A DNA stretch of 48,317 nt from Streptococcus mitis SK597 (GCF_000148545.1 NZ_AEDV01000007.1:1-48317); one strand, 5' to 3'. Shown: positions 8,829-17,447, counted from the stretch's first letter. The notes: a model not told the origin generated them from the sequence alone. Program-made: numbers and translations.

Positions 8829-9575
8829 ATGAAAAGATTGGAACAAATTATTAAATTAGTATCAGAATATGAAAAGATTGATGTTAATACATTATCGGAA
8901 AAATTAAATGTATCGAAAGTAACGATTAGAAAAGATTTAGATAAATTAGAGTCAAAAGGTTTATTACACAGAGAGCATGGATATGCTGTGTTAAATAGTG
9001 GAGATGACTTAAATGTACGCTTGTCAATTAATTATGAAATTAAGAGAAAAATTGTTCAAGAAGCAGTAAAATTGGTATCAGATAATGAAACAATAATGAT
9101 AGAATCTGGTTCAACCTGTGCTTTACTTGCTGAGGAAATTTGCAAGCAGAAAAGAAATGTCACTATTGTAACAAATTCATTTTTTATAGCAAATTTTGTA
9201 AGAGGTTATGATTCATGTCGTGTTATTGTTCTTGGTGGAGAGTTTCAGAAAGATTCACAGGTTACCGTAGGACCTTTATTAAAAGAAATGATACAGACTT
9301 TTCATGTGCGTCAAGCTTTTGTTGGGACAGATGGCTACGATAAAGAGATGGGCTTTACAGGAAAAGATTTAATGCGCAGTGAGGTAGTTCAATATATTTC
9401 AGCAGCGTCGGATAAAGTCATTGTCCTAACTGACTCAAGTAAATTTGATAAAAGGGGTACGGTAAGAAGATTTGCTTTAAGTCAAGTCTATGAAGTAATA
9501 ACAGACGAAAAACTTTCTAAACAAAATATAGCTACATTAGAAAATGCTGGGATAATGGTTAAGGTAGTTTCGTAA
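8829..9575 (+). CDS. DeoR-family transcriptional regulator
   Basis: A 248-residue repressor-type protein. Residues ~1-57 form the DeoR winged helix-turn-helix (VNTLSEKLNVSKVTIRKDLD). The rest is the sugar-phosphate sensor fold (IESGSTCALLAEEI, FVGTDGYDKEMGFT). The ATG at 8829 is chosen because ACGGAGGTG lies just upstream; a longer reading from a TTG at 8781 would run through the promoter. The family is usually induced by a phosphorylated sugar intermediate. Likely targets are the divergent activase and the downstream glycyl-radical operon, where the same operator repeats occur. The next gene follows after 12 bases. Confidence 0.92.
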   Translation: MKRLEQIIKLVSEYEKIDVNTLSEKLNVSKVTIRKDLDKLESKGLLHREHGYAVLNSGDDLNVRLSINYEIKRKIVQEAVKLVSDNETIMIESGSTCALLAEEICKQKRNVTIVTNSFFIANFVRGYDSCRVIVLGGEFQKDSQVTVGPLLKEMIQTFHVRQAFVGTDGYDKEMGFTGKDLMRSEVVQYISAASDKVIVLTDSSKFDKRGTVRRFALSQVYEVITDEKLSKQNIATLENAGIMVKVVS

Positions 9576-9587
9576 GAGGTTAAGTGT

Positions 9588-10568
9588 ATGAATCAAGATA
9601 GGAATAAACTGCTCTCTAAAATTGCTTATCTGTATTATATTGAAAACTTAAATCAGTCACAAATAGCAGCAAAATTAGGAATTTATAGAACCTCTATTAG
9701 TAGAATGTTAACAGAAGCAAGGAATGCAGGAATTGTTAAAATTGAAATAGAGAATTTTGATACCAATATGTTTAAGTTGGAAAATTATGTAAAAGAAAAA
9801 TATGGTTTGGAAAGTTTAGAAATTATTCCAAATGAATTTGATGATAATCCAACAATTTTATCTGAAAGAATTTCTCAAGTTGCAGCAGGTGTCCTTAGGA
9901 ATTTAATTGATGATAATATAAAAATTGGCTTTTCTTGGGGGAAAAGTTTAAGTAATTTAGTAGATTTAATCCACAGCAAAAGTGTCCGAAATGTTCACTT
10001 CTATCCTCTAGCAGGTGGTCCTAGTCACATACACGCTAAATACCATGTGAATACACTAATTTATGAAATGTCTAGAAAATTTCATGGAGAGTGTACATTT
10101 ATGAATGCAACAATTGTGCAAGAAAATAAATTGTTAGCAGATGGTATTTTGCAATCAAGATATTTTGAAGATTTGAAAAATAGTTGGAAAGATTTAGATA
10201 TAGCTGTGGTTGGGATTGGTGATTTTAGTAACAAAGGAAAACATCAATGGTTAGACATGCTTACAGAGGATGACTTTAAAGAATTAACCAAAGTTAAAAC
10301 TGTAGGAGAAATTTGTTGTCGATTTTTTGATTCAAAAGGTAAAGAAGTTTATGAGAACTTACAGGAAAGAACGATAGCAATCTCTTTAGAAGATTTAAAA
10401 AATATTCCTCAAAGTTTAGCTGTTGCTTATGGTGATACGAAAGTATCTGCGATTCTTTCTGTCTTGCGTGCTAATCTAGTAAATCATCTGATTACAGATA
10501 AAGATACAATTTTAAAAGTTTTAGAAGAAGATGGTGATTTTTCTTTTCGAAATATTTTATGCGAGTGA
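9588..10568 (+). CDS. SorC/DeoR-type (SorC family) sugar-binding transcriptional regulator
   Basis: A 326-residue protein with an N-terminal helix-turn-helix (LNQSQIAAKLGIYRTSISRM) and a C-terminal SorC sugar-phosphate effector domain (IGFSWGKSLSNLVD, FYPLAGGP, DIAVVGIGD). It is co-transcribed with deoR, 12 bases apart, and followed by a terminator. SorC regulators can activate or repress sugar operons. CACATTTGTG-type sites placed about 79 bp before the PTS and glycyl-radical-enzyme start sites fit an activator, and this protein is the best candidate. Two regulators on one operon suggest sensing of two different intermediates. Confidence 0.9.
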   Translation: MNQDRNKLLSKIAYLYYIENLNQSQIAAKLGIYRTSISRMLTEARNAGIVKIEIENFDTNMFKLENYVKEKYGLESLEIIPNEFDDNPTILSERISQVAAGVLRNLIDDNIKIGFSWGKSLSNLVDLIHSKSVRNVHFYPLAGGPSHIHAKYHVNTLIYEMSRKFHGECTFMNATIVQENKLLADGILQSRYFEDLKNSWKDLDIAVVGIGDFSNKGKHQWLDMLTEDDFKELTKVKTVGEICCRFFDSKGKEVYENLQERTIAISLEDLKNIPQSLAVAYGDTKVSAILSVLRANLVNHLITDKDTILKVLEEDGDFSFRNILCE

Positions 10569-10570
10569 AA

Positions 10571-10605
10571 ATGATAGACTGATCAGTTTATCGTTTTTTC
10601 TTTTT
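10571..10605 (+). terminator. Terminator of the deoR-sorC transcript
   Basis: GATAGACT (10573-10580), loop GATC, AGTTTATC (10585-10592), then GTTTTTTCTTTTT. Confidence 0.8.
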
Positions 10606-10613
10606 AGCTAATT

Positions 10614-10625
10614 GCACATTTGTGC
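10614..10625. promoter_or_regulatory. Candidate SorC site upstream of the PTS operon
   Basis: Inverted repeat GCACA-TT-TGTGC. Its centre is 67-68 bp before the -10 box of the PTS promoter. The related CACA-TT-TGTG at 12772-12781 has nearly the same distance (66-67 bp) from the pflD -10 box. Confidence 0.5.
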
Positions 10626-10663
10626 TTATATAAATAAAAATTGTTTATTTGTTGATTTTTGGA

Positions 10664-10692
10664 TTGACAAGTTTATTATGTAGTTGTATTCT
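10664..10692 (+). promoter_or_regulatory. Promoter of the PTS operon
   Basis: -35 TTGACA (10664-10669), 17-bp spacer, -10 TATTCT (10687-10692), 71 bases before the EIIA start codon. Confidence 0.8.
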
Positions 10693-10763
10693 ATAGTTAC
10701 AAAAGAAAATTTTAAAATTTCAAATGAAAAAAGCTTTTTACATAGTGAAATGAGGAGGAATTT

Positions 10764-11084
10764 ATGGAAATTATTGTTCCAGATCAAATTATCATGGGTT
10801 TAATTTTATATGCTGGCGATGCGAAACAACATATTTATAAAGCGTTAGATTATATAAAAAACGGTACATGTGAACGATGTGAAGAAGAAATCCAGTTAGC
10901 TGATGCAGCCTTATTAGAAGCCCATAATCTACAAACAAAATTCTTGGCACAGGAAGCGTCTGGTACAAAGACAGAAATAACAGCTCTCTTTGTTCATTCA
11001 CAAGATCATCTCATGACTAGTATGACGGAGATTAATTTAATCAAAGAAATTATTAGTTTGAGAAAAGAACTTCATAAAAAATAA
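10764..11084 (+). CDS. PTS system EIIA component, lactose/cellobiose family
   Basis: A 106-residue soluble phosphocarrier. The phosphorylated histidine is His78 in FVHSQDHLMT, matching the position in LacF/ChbA-type EIIA. It passes phosphate from HPr to the EIIB encoded next. Ribosome site GAGGAGG. First gene of a three-gene PTS with separate domains. The Lac family mostly handles beta-glucosides and related sugars. The clustered radical enzyme, aldolase and dehydrogenase suggest that here the incoming compound is a polyol or anhydrosugar, which is an inference. Confidence 0.93.
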   Translation: MEIIVPDQIIMGLILYAGDAKQHIYKALDYIKNGTCERCEEEIQLADAALLEAHNLQTKFLAQEASGTKTEITALFVHSQDHLMTSMTEINLIKEIISLRKELHKK

Positions 11085-11117
11085 TACTAGAGTATTAACA
11101 TAGAGGAGGAAAATATA

Positions 11118-11426
11118 ATGGTGAAGATTGGTTTGTTTTGTGCAGCAGGCTTTTCTACTGGTATGCTTGTAAATAATATGAAAATTGCAGCTCAATCTAG
11201 TGGAGTTGAGGCAGAAATAGAGGCGTTTTCTCAGTCTAAATTAGCGGATTATGCCCCAAATCTAGATGTTGCACTGTTGGGGCCTCAAGTTGCTTATACA
11301 TTAGATAAATCAAAAGAAATTTGTGATAAGTGTGATGTTCCGATAGCTGTTATTCCGATGATGGACTATGGTATGTTAGATGGGAAAAAAGTATTAGATT
11401 TGGCCCTATCTTTGATTAGTGGGTAA
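11118..11426 (+). CDS. PTS system EIIB component, lactose/cellobiose family
   Basis: A 102-residue soluble protein with the phosphocysteine at Cys8 in IGLFCAAGFSTGML, typical of the Lac/cellobiose EIIB fold. It receives phosphate from EIIA and transfers it to the substrate carried by EIIC. It has a strong ribosome site (GAGGAGG) and the EIIC start follows 16 bases after its stop. It is complete and of normal length. Confidence 0.93.
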   Translation: MVKIGLFCAAGFSTGMLVNNMKIAAQSSGVEAEIEAFSQSKLADYAPNLDVALLGPQVAYTLDKSKEICDKCDVPIAVIPMMDYGMLDGKKVLDLALSLISG

Positions 11427-11442
11427 GAAAAGGAGATTTATT

Positions 11443-12732
11443 ATGGCAAAGATGGATGTTCAAAAAATCATTGCACCTATGATGAAGTTTGTGAATATGC
11501 GTGGCATTATAGCTTTAAAAGATGGTATGTTAGCAATTTTGCCATTGACAGTAGTTGGTAGTTTATTCTTGATTATGGGACAATTGCCATTTGAAGGATT
11601 AAACAAGAGCATTGCTAGTGTATTTGGAGCAAATTGGACAGAGCCGTTTATGCAAGTATATTCAGGAACTTTTGCGATTATGGGTCTAATTTCTTGTTTT
11701 TCAATTGCCTATTCTTATGCTAAGAATAGCGGAGTAGAGGCTTTGCCAGCTGGGGTTCTATCTGTATCTGCATTCTTTATTTTGCTAAGATCATCTTATA
11801 TCCCTAAACAAGGTGAGGCAATTGGGGATGCTATTAGTAAAGTTTGGTTTGGAGGTCAAGGAATTATCGGTGCTATCATTATAGGTTTGGTAGTAGGAAG
11901 TATTTATACCTTCTTTATAAAGAGAAAAATTGTTATTAAGATGCCAGAACAAGTTCCACAAGCTATTGCCAAACAGTTTGAAGCAATGATTCCAGCATTT
12001 GTAATTTTCTTACTTTCTATGATTGTATATATTTTAGCTAGCTCATTGACTAATGGCGGAACATTCATAGAAATGATTTATTCTGCTATTCAAGTTCCAT
12101 TGCAAGGTTTAACTGGATCTTTGTATGGTGCAATTGGAATTGCATTCTTTATATCATTTTTGTGGTGGTTTGGTGTTCATGGACAATCGGTAGTAAATGG
12201 AGTAGTGACAGCTCTGCTTTTATCTAATCTTGATGCTAATAAAGCTATGTTAGCCTCTGGGAATCTATCATTAGAAAATGGTGCACATATTGTTACTCAA
12301 CAATTTCTAGATTCATTTTTAATTCTATCTGGTTCAGGGATTACGTTTGGACTTGTAGTTGCGATGCTTTTTGCATCAAAATCTAAACAGTACCAAGCGT
12401 TAGGGAAAGTAGCAGCTTTTCCAGCAATATTTAACGTAAATGAGCCAGTTGTATTTGGATTTCCGATTGTCATGAATCCAGTTATGTTTGTACCTTTCAT
12501 TCTTGTTCCTGTACTTGCAGCTGTTATAGTATATGGAGCTATTGCAACAGGTTTCATGCAGCCATTTTCAGGAGTTACATTACCTTGGAGCACCCCAGCT
12601 ATTATATCAGGATTTATGGTTGGTGGATGGCAAGGAGTTATTACTCAGCTGGTGATATTAGCGATGTCTACATTAGTTTATTTCCCATTCTTTAAAGTAC
12701 AGGATCGTTTAGCTTATCAGAATGAAGCATGA
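11443..12732 (+). CDS. PTS system EIIC component, lactose/cellobiose family permease
   Basis: A 429-residue membrane protein with about ten hydrophobic segments and family motifs (WWFGVHGQSVVNG, FNVNEPVVFGFPIVMNP). It binds and translocates the sugar, which EIIB phosphorylates. The ATG at 11443 with AAGGAG upstream is chosen over an in-frame start at 11419 that would overlap the EIIB gene. The NEPV motif and the conserved histidine and glutamate positions look intact. Substrate is not determinable from sequence alone. Confidence 0.93.
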   Translation: MAKMDVQKIIAPMMKFVNMRGIIALKDGMLAILPLTVVGSLFLIMGQLPFEGLNKSIASVFGANWTEPFMQVYSGTFAIMGLISCFSIAYSYAKNSGVEALPAGVLSVSAFFILLRSSYIPKQGEAIGDAISKVWFGGQGIIGAIIIGLVVGSIYTFFIKRKIVIKMPEQVPQAIAKQFEAMIPAFVIFLLSMIVYILASSLTNGGTFIEMIYSAIQVPLQGLTGSLYGAIGIAFFISFLWWFGVHGQSVVNGVVTALLLSNLDANKAMLASGNLSLENGAHIVTQQFLDSFLILSGSGITFGLVVAMLFASKSKQYQALGKVAAFPAIFNVNEPVVFGFPIVMNPVMFVPFILVPVLAAVIVYGAIATGFMQPFSGVTLPWSTPAIISGFMVGGWQGVITQLVILAMSTLVYFPFFKVQDRLAYQNEA

Positions 12733-12745
12733 TAATTCTAAAAAA

Positions 12746-12782
12746 ACATTTGTGTATTATCATTAAACACACACATTTGTGC
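12746..12782. promoter_or_regulatory. Candidate SorC sites upstream of the glycyl radical enzyme gene
   Basis: ACATTTGTGT (12746-12755) and ACACATTTGTGC (12771-12782), about 26 bp apart. The second contains the inverted repeat CACA-TT-TGTG, also found before the PTS operon. Both lie upstream of the -35 box, as expected for an activator. Confidence 0.5.
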
Positions 12783-12819
12783 TAAAAATTAGAGAGTTAA
12801 AGTTTTTCTAGTTAAAAGC

Positions 12820-12848
12820 TTGAAATTTTCTAAAAAACCAGGTATTAT
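12820..12848 (+). promoter_or_regulatory. Promoter of pflD-talC-gldA
   Basis: -35 TTGAAA (12820-12825), 17-bp spacer, -10 TATTAT (12843-12848). The PTS genes upstream may also read through, since no terminator is evident after EIIC. Confidence 0.75.
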
Positions 12849-12883
12849 ATTTTCGAAAGAAACAAAAATATTTTCGAAAGAAA
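12848..12883. promoter_or_regulatory. DeoR-type operator, two identical 15-bp repeats
   Basis: TATTTTCGAAAGAAA occurs at 12848-12862 and 12869-12883, a period of 21 bp. The repeats cover the -10 edge, the start site and the approach to the ribosome site, a position suited to repression. The CGAAAG core and spacing match the operator at 8747-8777. Confidence 0.65.
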
Positions 12884-12893
12884 GGTGTTTATT

Positions 12894-15332
12894 ATGGTAA
12901 ATAAAGAAGTAGCAAGAACGACAATTAAGACAGAATATTTTGGTAGCCTTACTGAAAGGATGAACAAATATCGAGAAGATGTTTTAAATAAAAAACCTTA
13001 TATTGATGCTGAGAGAGCGGTTCTAGCAACACGCGCTTATGATCGATATAAGGAACAACCTAATGTCCTAAAACGCGCCTATATGCTGAAAGAAATTTTG
13101 GAAAATATGACTATCTATATCGAAGAAGAATCTATGATTGCGGGAAATCAAGCTTCTTCCAATAAAGATGCTCCTATTTTTCCAGAATATACGCTAGAAT
13201 TTGTTCTCAATGAGTTGGATCTTTTTGAAAAGCGTGATGGAGATGTTTTCTATATTACTGAAGAAACAAAAGAACAACTTAGAAGTATTGCTCCATTTTG
13301 GGAAAATAATAATTTACGTGCTAGAGCTGGTGCCTTGTTACCTGAAGAAGTGTCTGTTTATATGGAAACAGGATTCTTCGGTATGGAAGGTAAGATGAAT
13401 TCTGGAGATGCTCACTTAGCAGTTAACTATCAGAAACTGTTGCAATTTGGTTTAAGAGGTTTTGAAGAGCGAGCTCGTAAAGCGAAAGCAGCTCTAGATT
13501 TAACAGATCCAGCAAGTATTGATAAATATCATTTTTACGACTCTATATTTATCGTAATCGATGCTATTAAAGTATATGCAAATCGCTTTGTTGCTCTTGC
13601 TAAAAATTTAGCCGAAAATGCAAATCCTAAACGTAAGAAAGAATTACTTGAGATTGCAGATATTTGTTCTCGAGTCCCATATGAACCGGCAACTACTTTT
13701 GCAGAAGCTATTCAATCAGTTTGGTTTATTCAATGTATTTTACAAATTGAATCTAATGGCCACTCTCTTTCATATGGTCGTTTTGATCAATATATGTATC
13801 CATATATGAAGGCTGATTTAGAAAGTGGTAAAGAAACAGAAGATAGCATTGTTGAACGTCTGACAAATCTCTGGATTAAGACAATTACAATTAATAAGGT
13901 TCGCAGTCAAGCACATACATTTTCTTCAGCAGGAAGTCCTTTATATCAAAATGTTACAATTGGTGGACAGACTCGAGATAAGAAGGATGCTGTTAACCCA
14001 TTATCTTATTTGGTATTAAAATCAGTTGCACAAACCCATCTACCGCAACCTAATCTAACTGTACGTTACCATGCAGGTTTAGATGCTCGTTTCATGAATG
14101 AGTGTATTGAAGTAATGAAACTTGGTTTTGGTATGCCTGCATTTAATAATGATGAGATTATTATTCCTTCTTTTATTGCAAAAGGAGTATTGGAAGATGA
14201 TGCTTATGATTACAGTGCCATTGGATGTGTTGAAACGGCAGTTCCAGGGAAATGGGGCTATCGTTGCACAGGTATGAGTTATATGAACTTCCCTAAGGTT
14301 CTACTTATCACGATGAATGATGGAATTGATCCGGCTTCGGGTAAACGGTTTGCACCAAGCTTTGGTCATTTTAAGGATATGAAGAACTTTTCTGAATTAG
14401 AAAATGCTTGGGATAAAACACTAAGATATTTGACACGAATGAGTGTTATTGTTGAAAATTCTATTGATTTATCATTGGAACGAGAAGTTCCTGATATTCT
14501 ATGTTCAGCATTGACTGATGATTGTATTGGTCGTGGAAAACACCTTAAAGAAGGTGGAGCAGTATATGATTATATATCAGGTTTGCAAGTTGGAATTGCA
14601 AATTTGTCGGATTCATTAGCTGCAATTAAAAAATTGGTATTTGAGGAAGAACGTATAAGCCCAAGTCAGCTTTGGCATGCACTGGAAACAGATTATGCCG
14701 GAGAAGAAGGTAAGGTCATTCAAGAAATGTTGATTCATGATGCACCTAAGTACGGTAATGATGATGATTATGCTGACAAATTGGTTACTGCTGCTTATGA
14801 CATTTATGTTGATGAAATTGCTAAATATCCTAATACACGTTATGGAAGAGGTCCTATTGGAGGGATTCGTTATTCAGGAACATCTTCTATCTCAGCCAAC
14901 GTAGGACAGGGACGTGGAACATTAGCAACGCCAGATGGACGCAACGCGGGTACACCGTTAGCAGAGGGTTGTTCACCATCACATAATATGGATCAACACG
15001 GCCCTACATCTGTTTTAAAATCGGTTTCAAAATTACCAACAGATGAAATCGTAGGTGGGGTTCTCTTAAATCAGAAAGTGAATCCTCAAACGTTAGCCAA
15101 AGAAGAAGATAAATTAAAACTAATTGCTTTGTTACAAACATTCTTTAATCGTTTACATGGGTACCATATTCAATACAATGTTGTTTCCAGAGAGACGTTG
15201 ATTGACGCTCAGAAACATCCTGAAAAACACAGAGACTTAATTGTTCGTGTTGCAGGATACTCTGCATTCTTCAATGTTCTTTCTAAGGCAACCCAAGATG
15301 ATATTATAGGACGTACTGAGCATACATTGTAA
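12894..15332 (+). CDS. pflD: Glycyl radical enzyme, PflD-type (annotated formate acetyltransferase, probably a lyase/dehydratase)
   Basis: An 812-residue glycyl radical enzyme. The radical glycine is Gly788 in RVAGYSAFF near the C terminus. The active-site cysteine is Cys445 in AIGCVETA, with Glu447 two residues on. True pyruvate formate-lyases carry adjacent cysteines; this C-x-E arrangement is that of dehydratase, decarboxylase and C-O lyase members. The ATG at 12894 is used because AAAGGTG lies upstream; the GTG at 12885 lies inside that ribosome site. It is co-transcribed with a Fsa-type aldolase and a glycerol dehydrogenase. The E. coli homologue PflD has recently been reported as a 1,5-anhydroglucitol-6-phosphate lyase (recalled), which would fit this operon. 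Confidence 0.9.
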   Translation: MVNKEVARTTIKTEYFGSLTERMNKYREDVLNKKPYIDAERAVLATRAYDRYKEQPNVLKRAYMLKEILENMTIYIEEESMIAGNQASSNKDAPIFPEYTLEFVLNELDLFEKRDGDVFYITEETKEQLRSIAPFWENNNLRARAGALLPEEVSVYMETGFFGMEGKMNSGDAHLAVNYQKLLQFGLRGFEERARKAKAALDLTDPASIDKYHFYDSIFIVIDAIKVYANRFVALAKNLAENANPKRKKELLEIADICSRVPYEPATTFAEAIQSVWFIQCILQIESNGHSLSYGRFDQYMYPYMKADLESGKETEDSIVERLTNLWIKTITINKVRSQAHTFSSAGSPLYQNVTIGGQTRDKKDAVNPLSYLVLKSVAQTHLPQPNLTVRYHAGLDARFMNECIEVMKLGFGMPAFNNDEIIIPSFIAKGVLEDDAYDYSAIGCVETAVPGKWGYRCTGMSYMNFPKVLLITMNDGIDPASGKRFAPSFGHFKDMKNFSELENAWDKTLRYLTRMSVIVENSIDLSLEREVPDILCSALTDDCIGRGKHLKEGGAVYDYISGLQVGIANLSDSLAAIKKLVFEEERISPSQLWHALETDYAGEEGKVIQEMLIHDAPKYGNDDDYADKLVTAAYDIYVDEIAKYPNTRYGRGPIGGIRYSGTSSISANVGQGRGTLATPDGRNAGTPLAEGCSPSHNMDQHGPTSVLKSVSKLPTDEIVGGVLLNQKVNPQTLAKEEDKLKLIALLQTFFNRLHGYHIQYNVVSRETLIDAQKHPEKHRDLIVRVAGYSAFFNVLSKATQDDIIGRTEHTL

Positions 15333-15350
15333 AATAAAGAGGTTCTTTTT

Positions 15351-16019
15351 ATGGAATTTATGCTTGACACATTAAATTTAGATGAGATTAAAAAGTGGTC
15401 TGAAATTTTACCGCTAGCTGGGGTAACTTCAAATCCCACTATTGCCAAAAGAGAGGGTTCTATTAATTTTTTTGAACGAATCAAAGATGTAAGAGAATTG
15501 ATTGGCTCTACACCCTCTATTCATGTTCAGGTGATTTCTCAAGATTTTGAAGGCATCTTAAAGGATGCTCATGAAATTCGGAGACAAGCAGGAGATGATA
15601 TATTTATCAAAGTACCTGTTACTCCAGCTGGATTACGTGCAATAAAGGTGCTAAAAAAAGAGGGCTACCATATCACTGCAACAGCTATTTATACAGTTAT
15701 TCAGGGATTATTAGCTATCGAAGCAGGAGCGGATTACCTAGCTCCATATTATAATAGAATGGAAAATCTGAACATTGATTCAAATTCTGTCATTCGTCAA
15801 TTAGCTCTTGCTATTGATAGACAGAACTCTCCTAGTAAGATTTTAGCTGCATCCTTTAAAAATGTAGCACAAGTAAATAATGCTTTAGCTGCAGGTGCGC
15901 ATGCTGTTACAGCAGGAGCAGATGTTTTTGAATCAGCTTTCGCCATGCCATCTATCCAAAAGGCGATTGATGATTTTTCTGACGACTGGTTTGTTACTCA
16001 ACATAGTCGTTCCATTTAG
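15351..16019 (+). CDS. talC: Fructose-6-phosphate aldolase / transaldolase-like (TalC/FsaB)
   Basis: A 222-residue protein of the small transaldolase-like aldolase family. The Schiff-base lysine is Lys87 in DIFIKVPVT, with Asp6 (FMLDTLN) and Asn28 (VTSNPT) placed as in FsaA/FsaB. It cleaves fructose-6-phosphate or 1-deoxy-fructose-6-phosphate to glyceraldehyde-3-phosphate plus dihydroxyacetone or hydroxyacetone. It begins 18 bases after the radical enzyme and ends 17 bases before gldA, so it is the middle step of one pathway. Length and key residues are normal. True transaldolase activity is less likely because the cluster lacks other pentose-phosphate genes. Confidence 0.9.
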   Translation: MEFMLDTLNLDEIKKWSEILPLAGVTSNPTIAKREGSINFFERIKDVRELIGSTPSIHVQVISQDFEGILKDAHEIRRQAGDDIFIKVPVTPAGLRAIKVLKKEGYHITATAIYTVIQGLLAIEAGADYLAPYYNRMENLNIDSNSVIRQLALAIDRQNSPSKILAASFKNVAQVNNALAAGAHAVTAGADVFESAFAMPSIQKAIDDFSDDWFVTQHSRSI

Positions 16020-16036
16020 GTAGAAAGGAAACAAAC

Positions 16037-17125
16037 ATGAGAATTTTTGCTAGTCCTTCGAGATATATTCAAGGGGAAAATGCCTTGTTCGAAAATGCCA
16101 AATCAATATTGGATTTGGGGAATCGTCCTATTCTATTATGCGATCAGTTGGTTTATGATATTGTTGGAAAACGATTTGAAGATTACCTACATAGGTATGG
16201 TTTCCATATTGTTCTAGCTCAGTTTAATGGTGAAGCTTCTGACAATGAAATCAATCGAGTTGTTGCCTTGGCTGAGAAAGAAAATTGTGATAGTATTATC
16301 GGTCTTGGTGGGGGAAAGACGATTGATAGCGCAAAAGCTATTGCAGATTTGATTGAAAAGCCTGTTATTATTGCTCCAACAATTGCATCGACCGACGCAC
16401 CTGTATCTGCTTTATCTGTTATTTATACAGATGAAGGTGCATTTGATCATTATCTATTTTATTCTAAAAATCCAGATTTAGTTTTGGTTGATACAAAAGT
16501 TATTTCACAAGCTCCTAAGCGTTTATTAGCGTCTGGTATTGCAGATGGTTTAGCAACTTGGGTTGAGGCGCGTGCGGTTATGCAGGCAAATGGAAAAACT
16601 ATGTTGGGACAAGAACAAACGTTGGCTGGAGTTGCAATTGCGAAGAAATGTGAAGAAAGGCTGTTTGCAGATGGTTTACAGGCTATGGCAGCTTGTGAAG
16701 CTAAAGTGGTGACACCAGCATTAGAAAATATTGTTGAAGCTAATACTTTATTGAGTGGCCTAGGTTTTGAAAGTGGAGGATTAGCTGCGGCGCATGCAAT
16801 TCATAATGGTTTTACTGCATTGACAGGTGACATTCATCATTTAACACATGGTGAAAAAGTAGCTTATGGAACTTTAGTACAACTATTATTGGAAAATAGA
16901 CCTAAAGAAGAACTTGATAAGTATATTGAGTTTTACAAAAAAATTGGTATGCCAACAACTCTAAAAGAAATGCATTTGGATCAAGTTGGATATGATGATT
17001 TAATAAAAGTTGGTAAACAAGCAACTATGGAGGGTGAGACAATCCATCAGATGCCGTTTAAGATTTCGCCTTCAGATGTTGCTCAAGCTATCATCGCTGT
17101 AGACGCCTATGTAAATTCAAAATAA
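16037..17125 (+). CDS. gldA: Glycerol dehydrogenase-type iron/zinc alcohol dehydrogenase
   Basis: A 362-residue NAD-dependent dehydrogenase. The nucleotide-binding stretch is GLGGGKTID (residues 89-97). Metal ligands are Asp170 (GIADGLATW), His253 (AAHAIHNG) and His271 (THGEKVAYG), matching the GldA set. It interconverts glycerol and dihydroxyacetone, and the family also reduces hydroxyacetone to 1,2-propanediol. In this operon it would remove the three-carbon ketone made by the aldolase and re-oxidise NADH. Ribosome site AAAGGAAA; last gene before a terminator. Confidence 0.92.
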   Translation: MRIFASPSRYIQGENALFENAKSILDLGNRPILLCDQLVYDIVGKRFEDYLHRYGFHIVLAQFNGEASDNEINRVVALAEKENCDSIIGLGGGKTIDSAKAIADLIEKPVIIAPTIASTDAPVSALSVIYTDEGAFDHYLFYSKNPDLVLVDTKVISQAPKRLLASGIADGLATWVEARAVMQANGKTMLGQEQTLAGVAIAKKCEERLFADGLQAMAACEAKVVTPALENIVEANTLLSGLGFESGGLAAAHAIHNGFTALTGDIHHLTHGEKVAYGTLVQLLLENRPKEELDKYIEFYKKIGMPTTLKEMHLDQVGYDDLIKVGKQATMEGETIHQMPFKISPSDVAQAIIAVDAYVNSK

Positions 17126-17132
17126 ACAATAA

Positions 17133-17165
17133 GGACTACTGTTTTCCAAATGGTAGTCTTTTATT
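17133..17165 (+). terminator. Terminator of the pflD-talC-gldA operon
   Basis: GACTAC (17134-17139) pairs with GTAGTC (17153-17158), followed by TTTTATT. A short stem with a 13-nt loop. Confidence 0.6.
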
Positions 17166-17441
17166 GATCCTCGTATTGAATCCGACGCTCTTCATAAATT
17201 AAAAAGCGACACAGGTTGTCGGCTATTTATTGTGAATACATTAATTAGCATTCCAGTCGTATCTTCGGTCTAAAATTAGTATTTTGTGTTGTAAGAGATA
17301 AGCTTCTTGTTTTGCTCTTTGATTTCCCGCATAACAATAAGATAAAAAAGTGGGTGATAGAGCAATTCAGAGCCATCAAAATTAATGAAATACAGTATAC
17401 AGTTTTTTCTTTTAACACATTTCAAATTCCTTCAAAAATGG
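17166..17441. other. Gene-free spacer before leuS with a possible decayed gene end
   Basis: No intact gene. On the minus strand an open stretch (stop at 17276-17278) reads YFINFDGSELLYHPLFYLIV and then MREIKEQNKKLISYNTKY, without a start codon. Another frame ends in LDRRYDWNAN just downstream. These could be remains of a degraded gene. I do not recognise it. There is no tRNA-like leader or T-box pattern. Confidence 0.3.
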
Positions 17442-17447
17442 TATAAT
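17442..17447 (+). promoter_or_regulatory. leuS promoter (-10)
   Basis: TATAAT with an extended TGG immediately before it; a weak TTTCAA lies 16 bases upstream. The leader is only about 20 bases, so no T-box attenuator fits. Confidence 0.65.
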
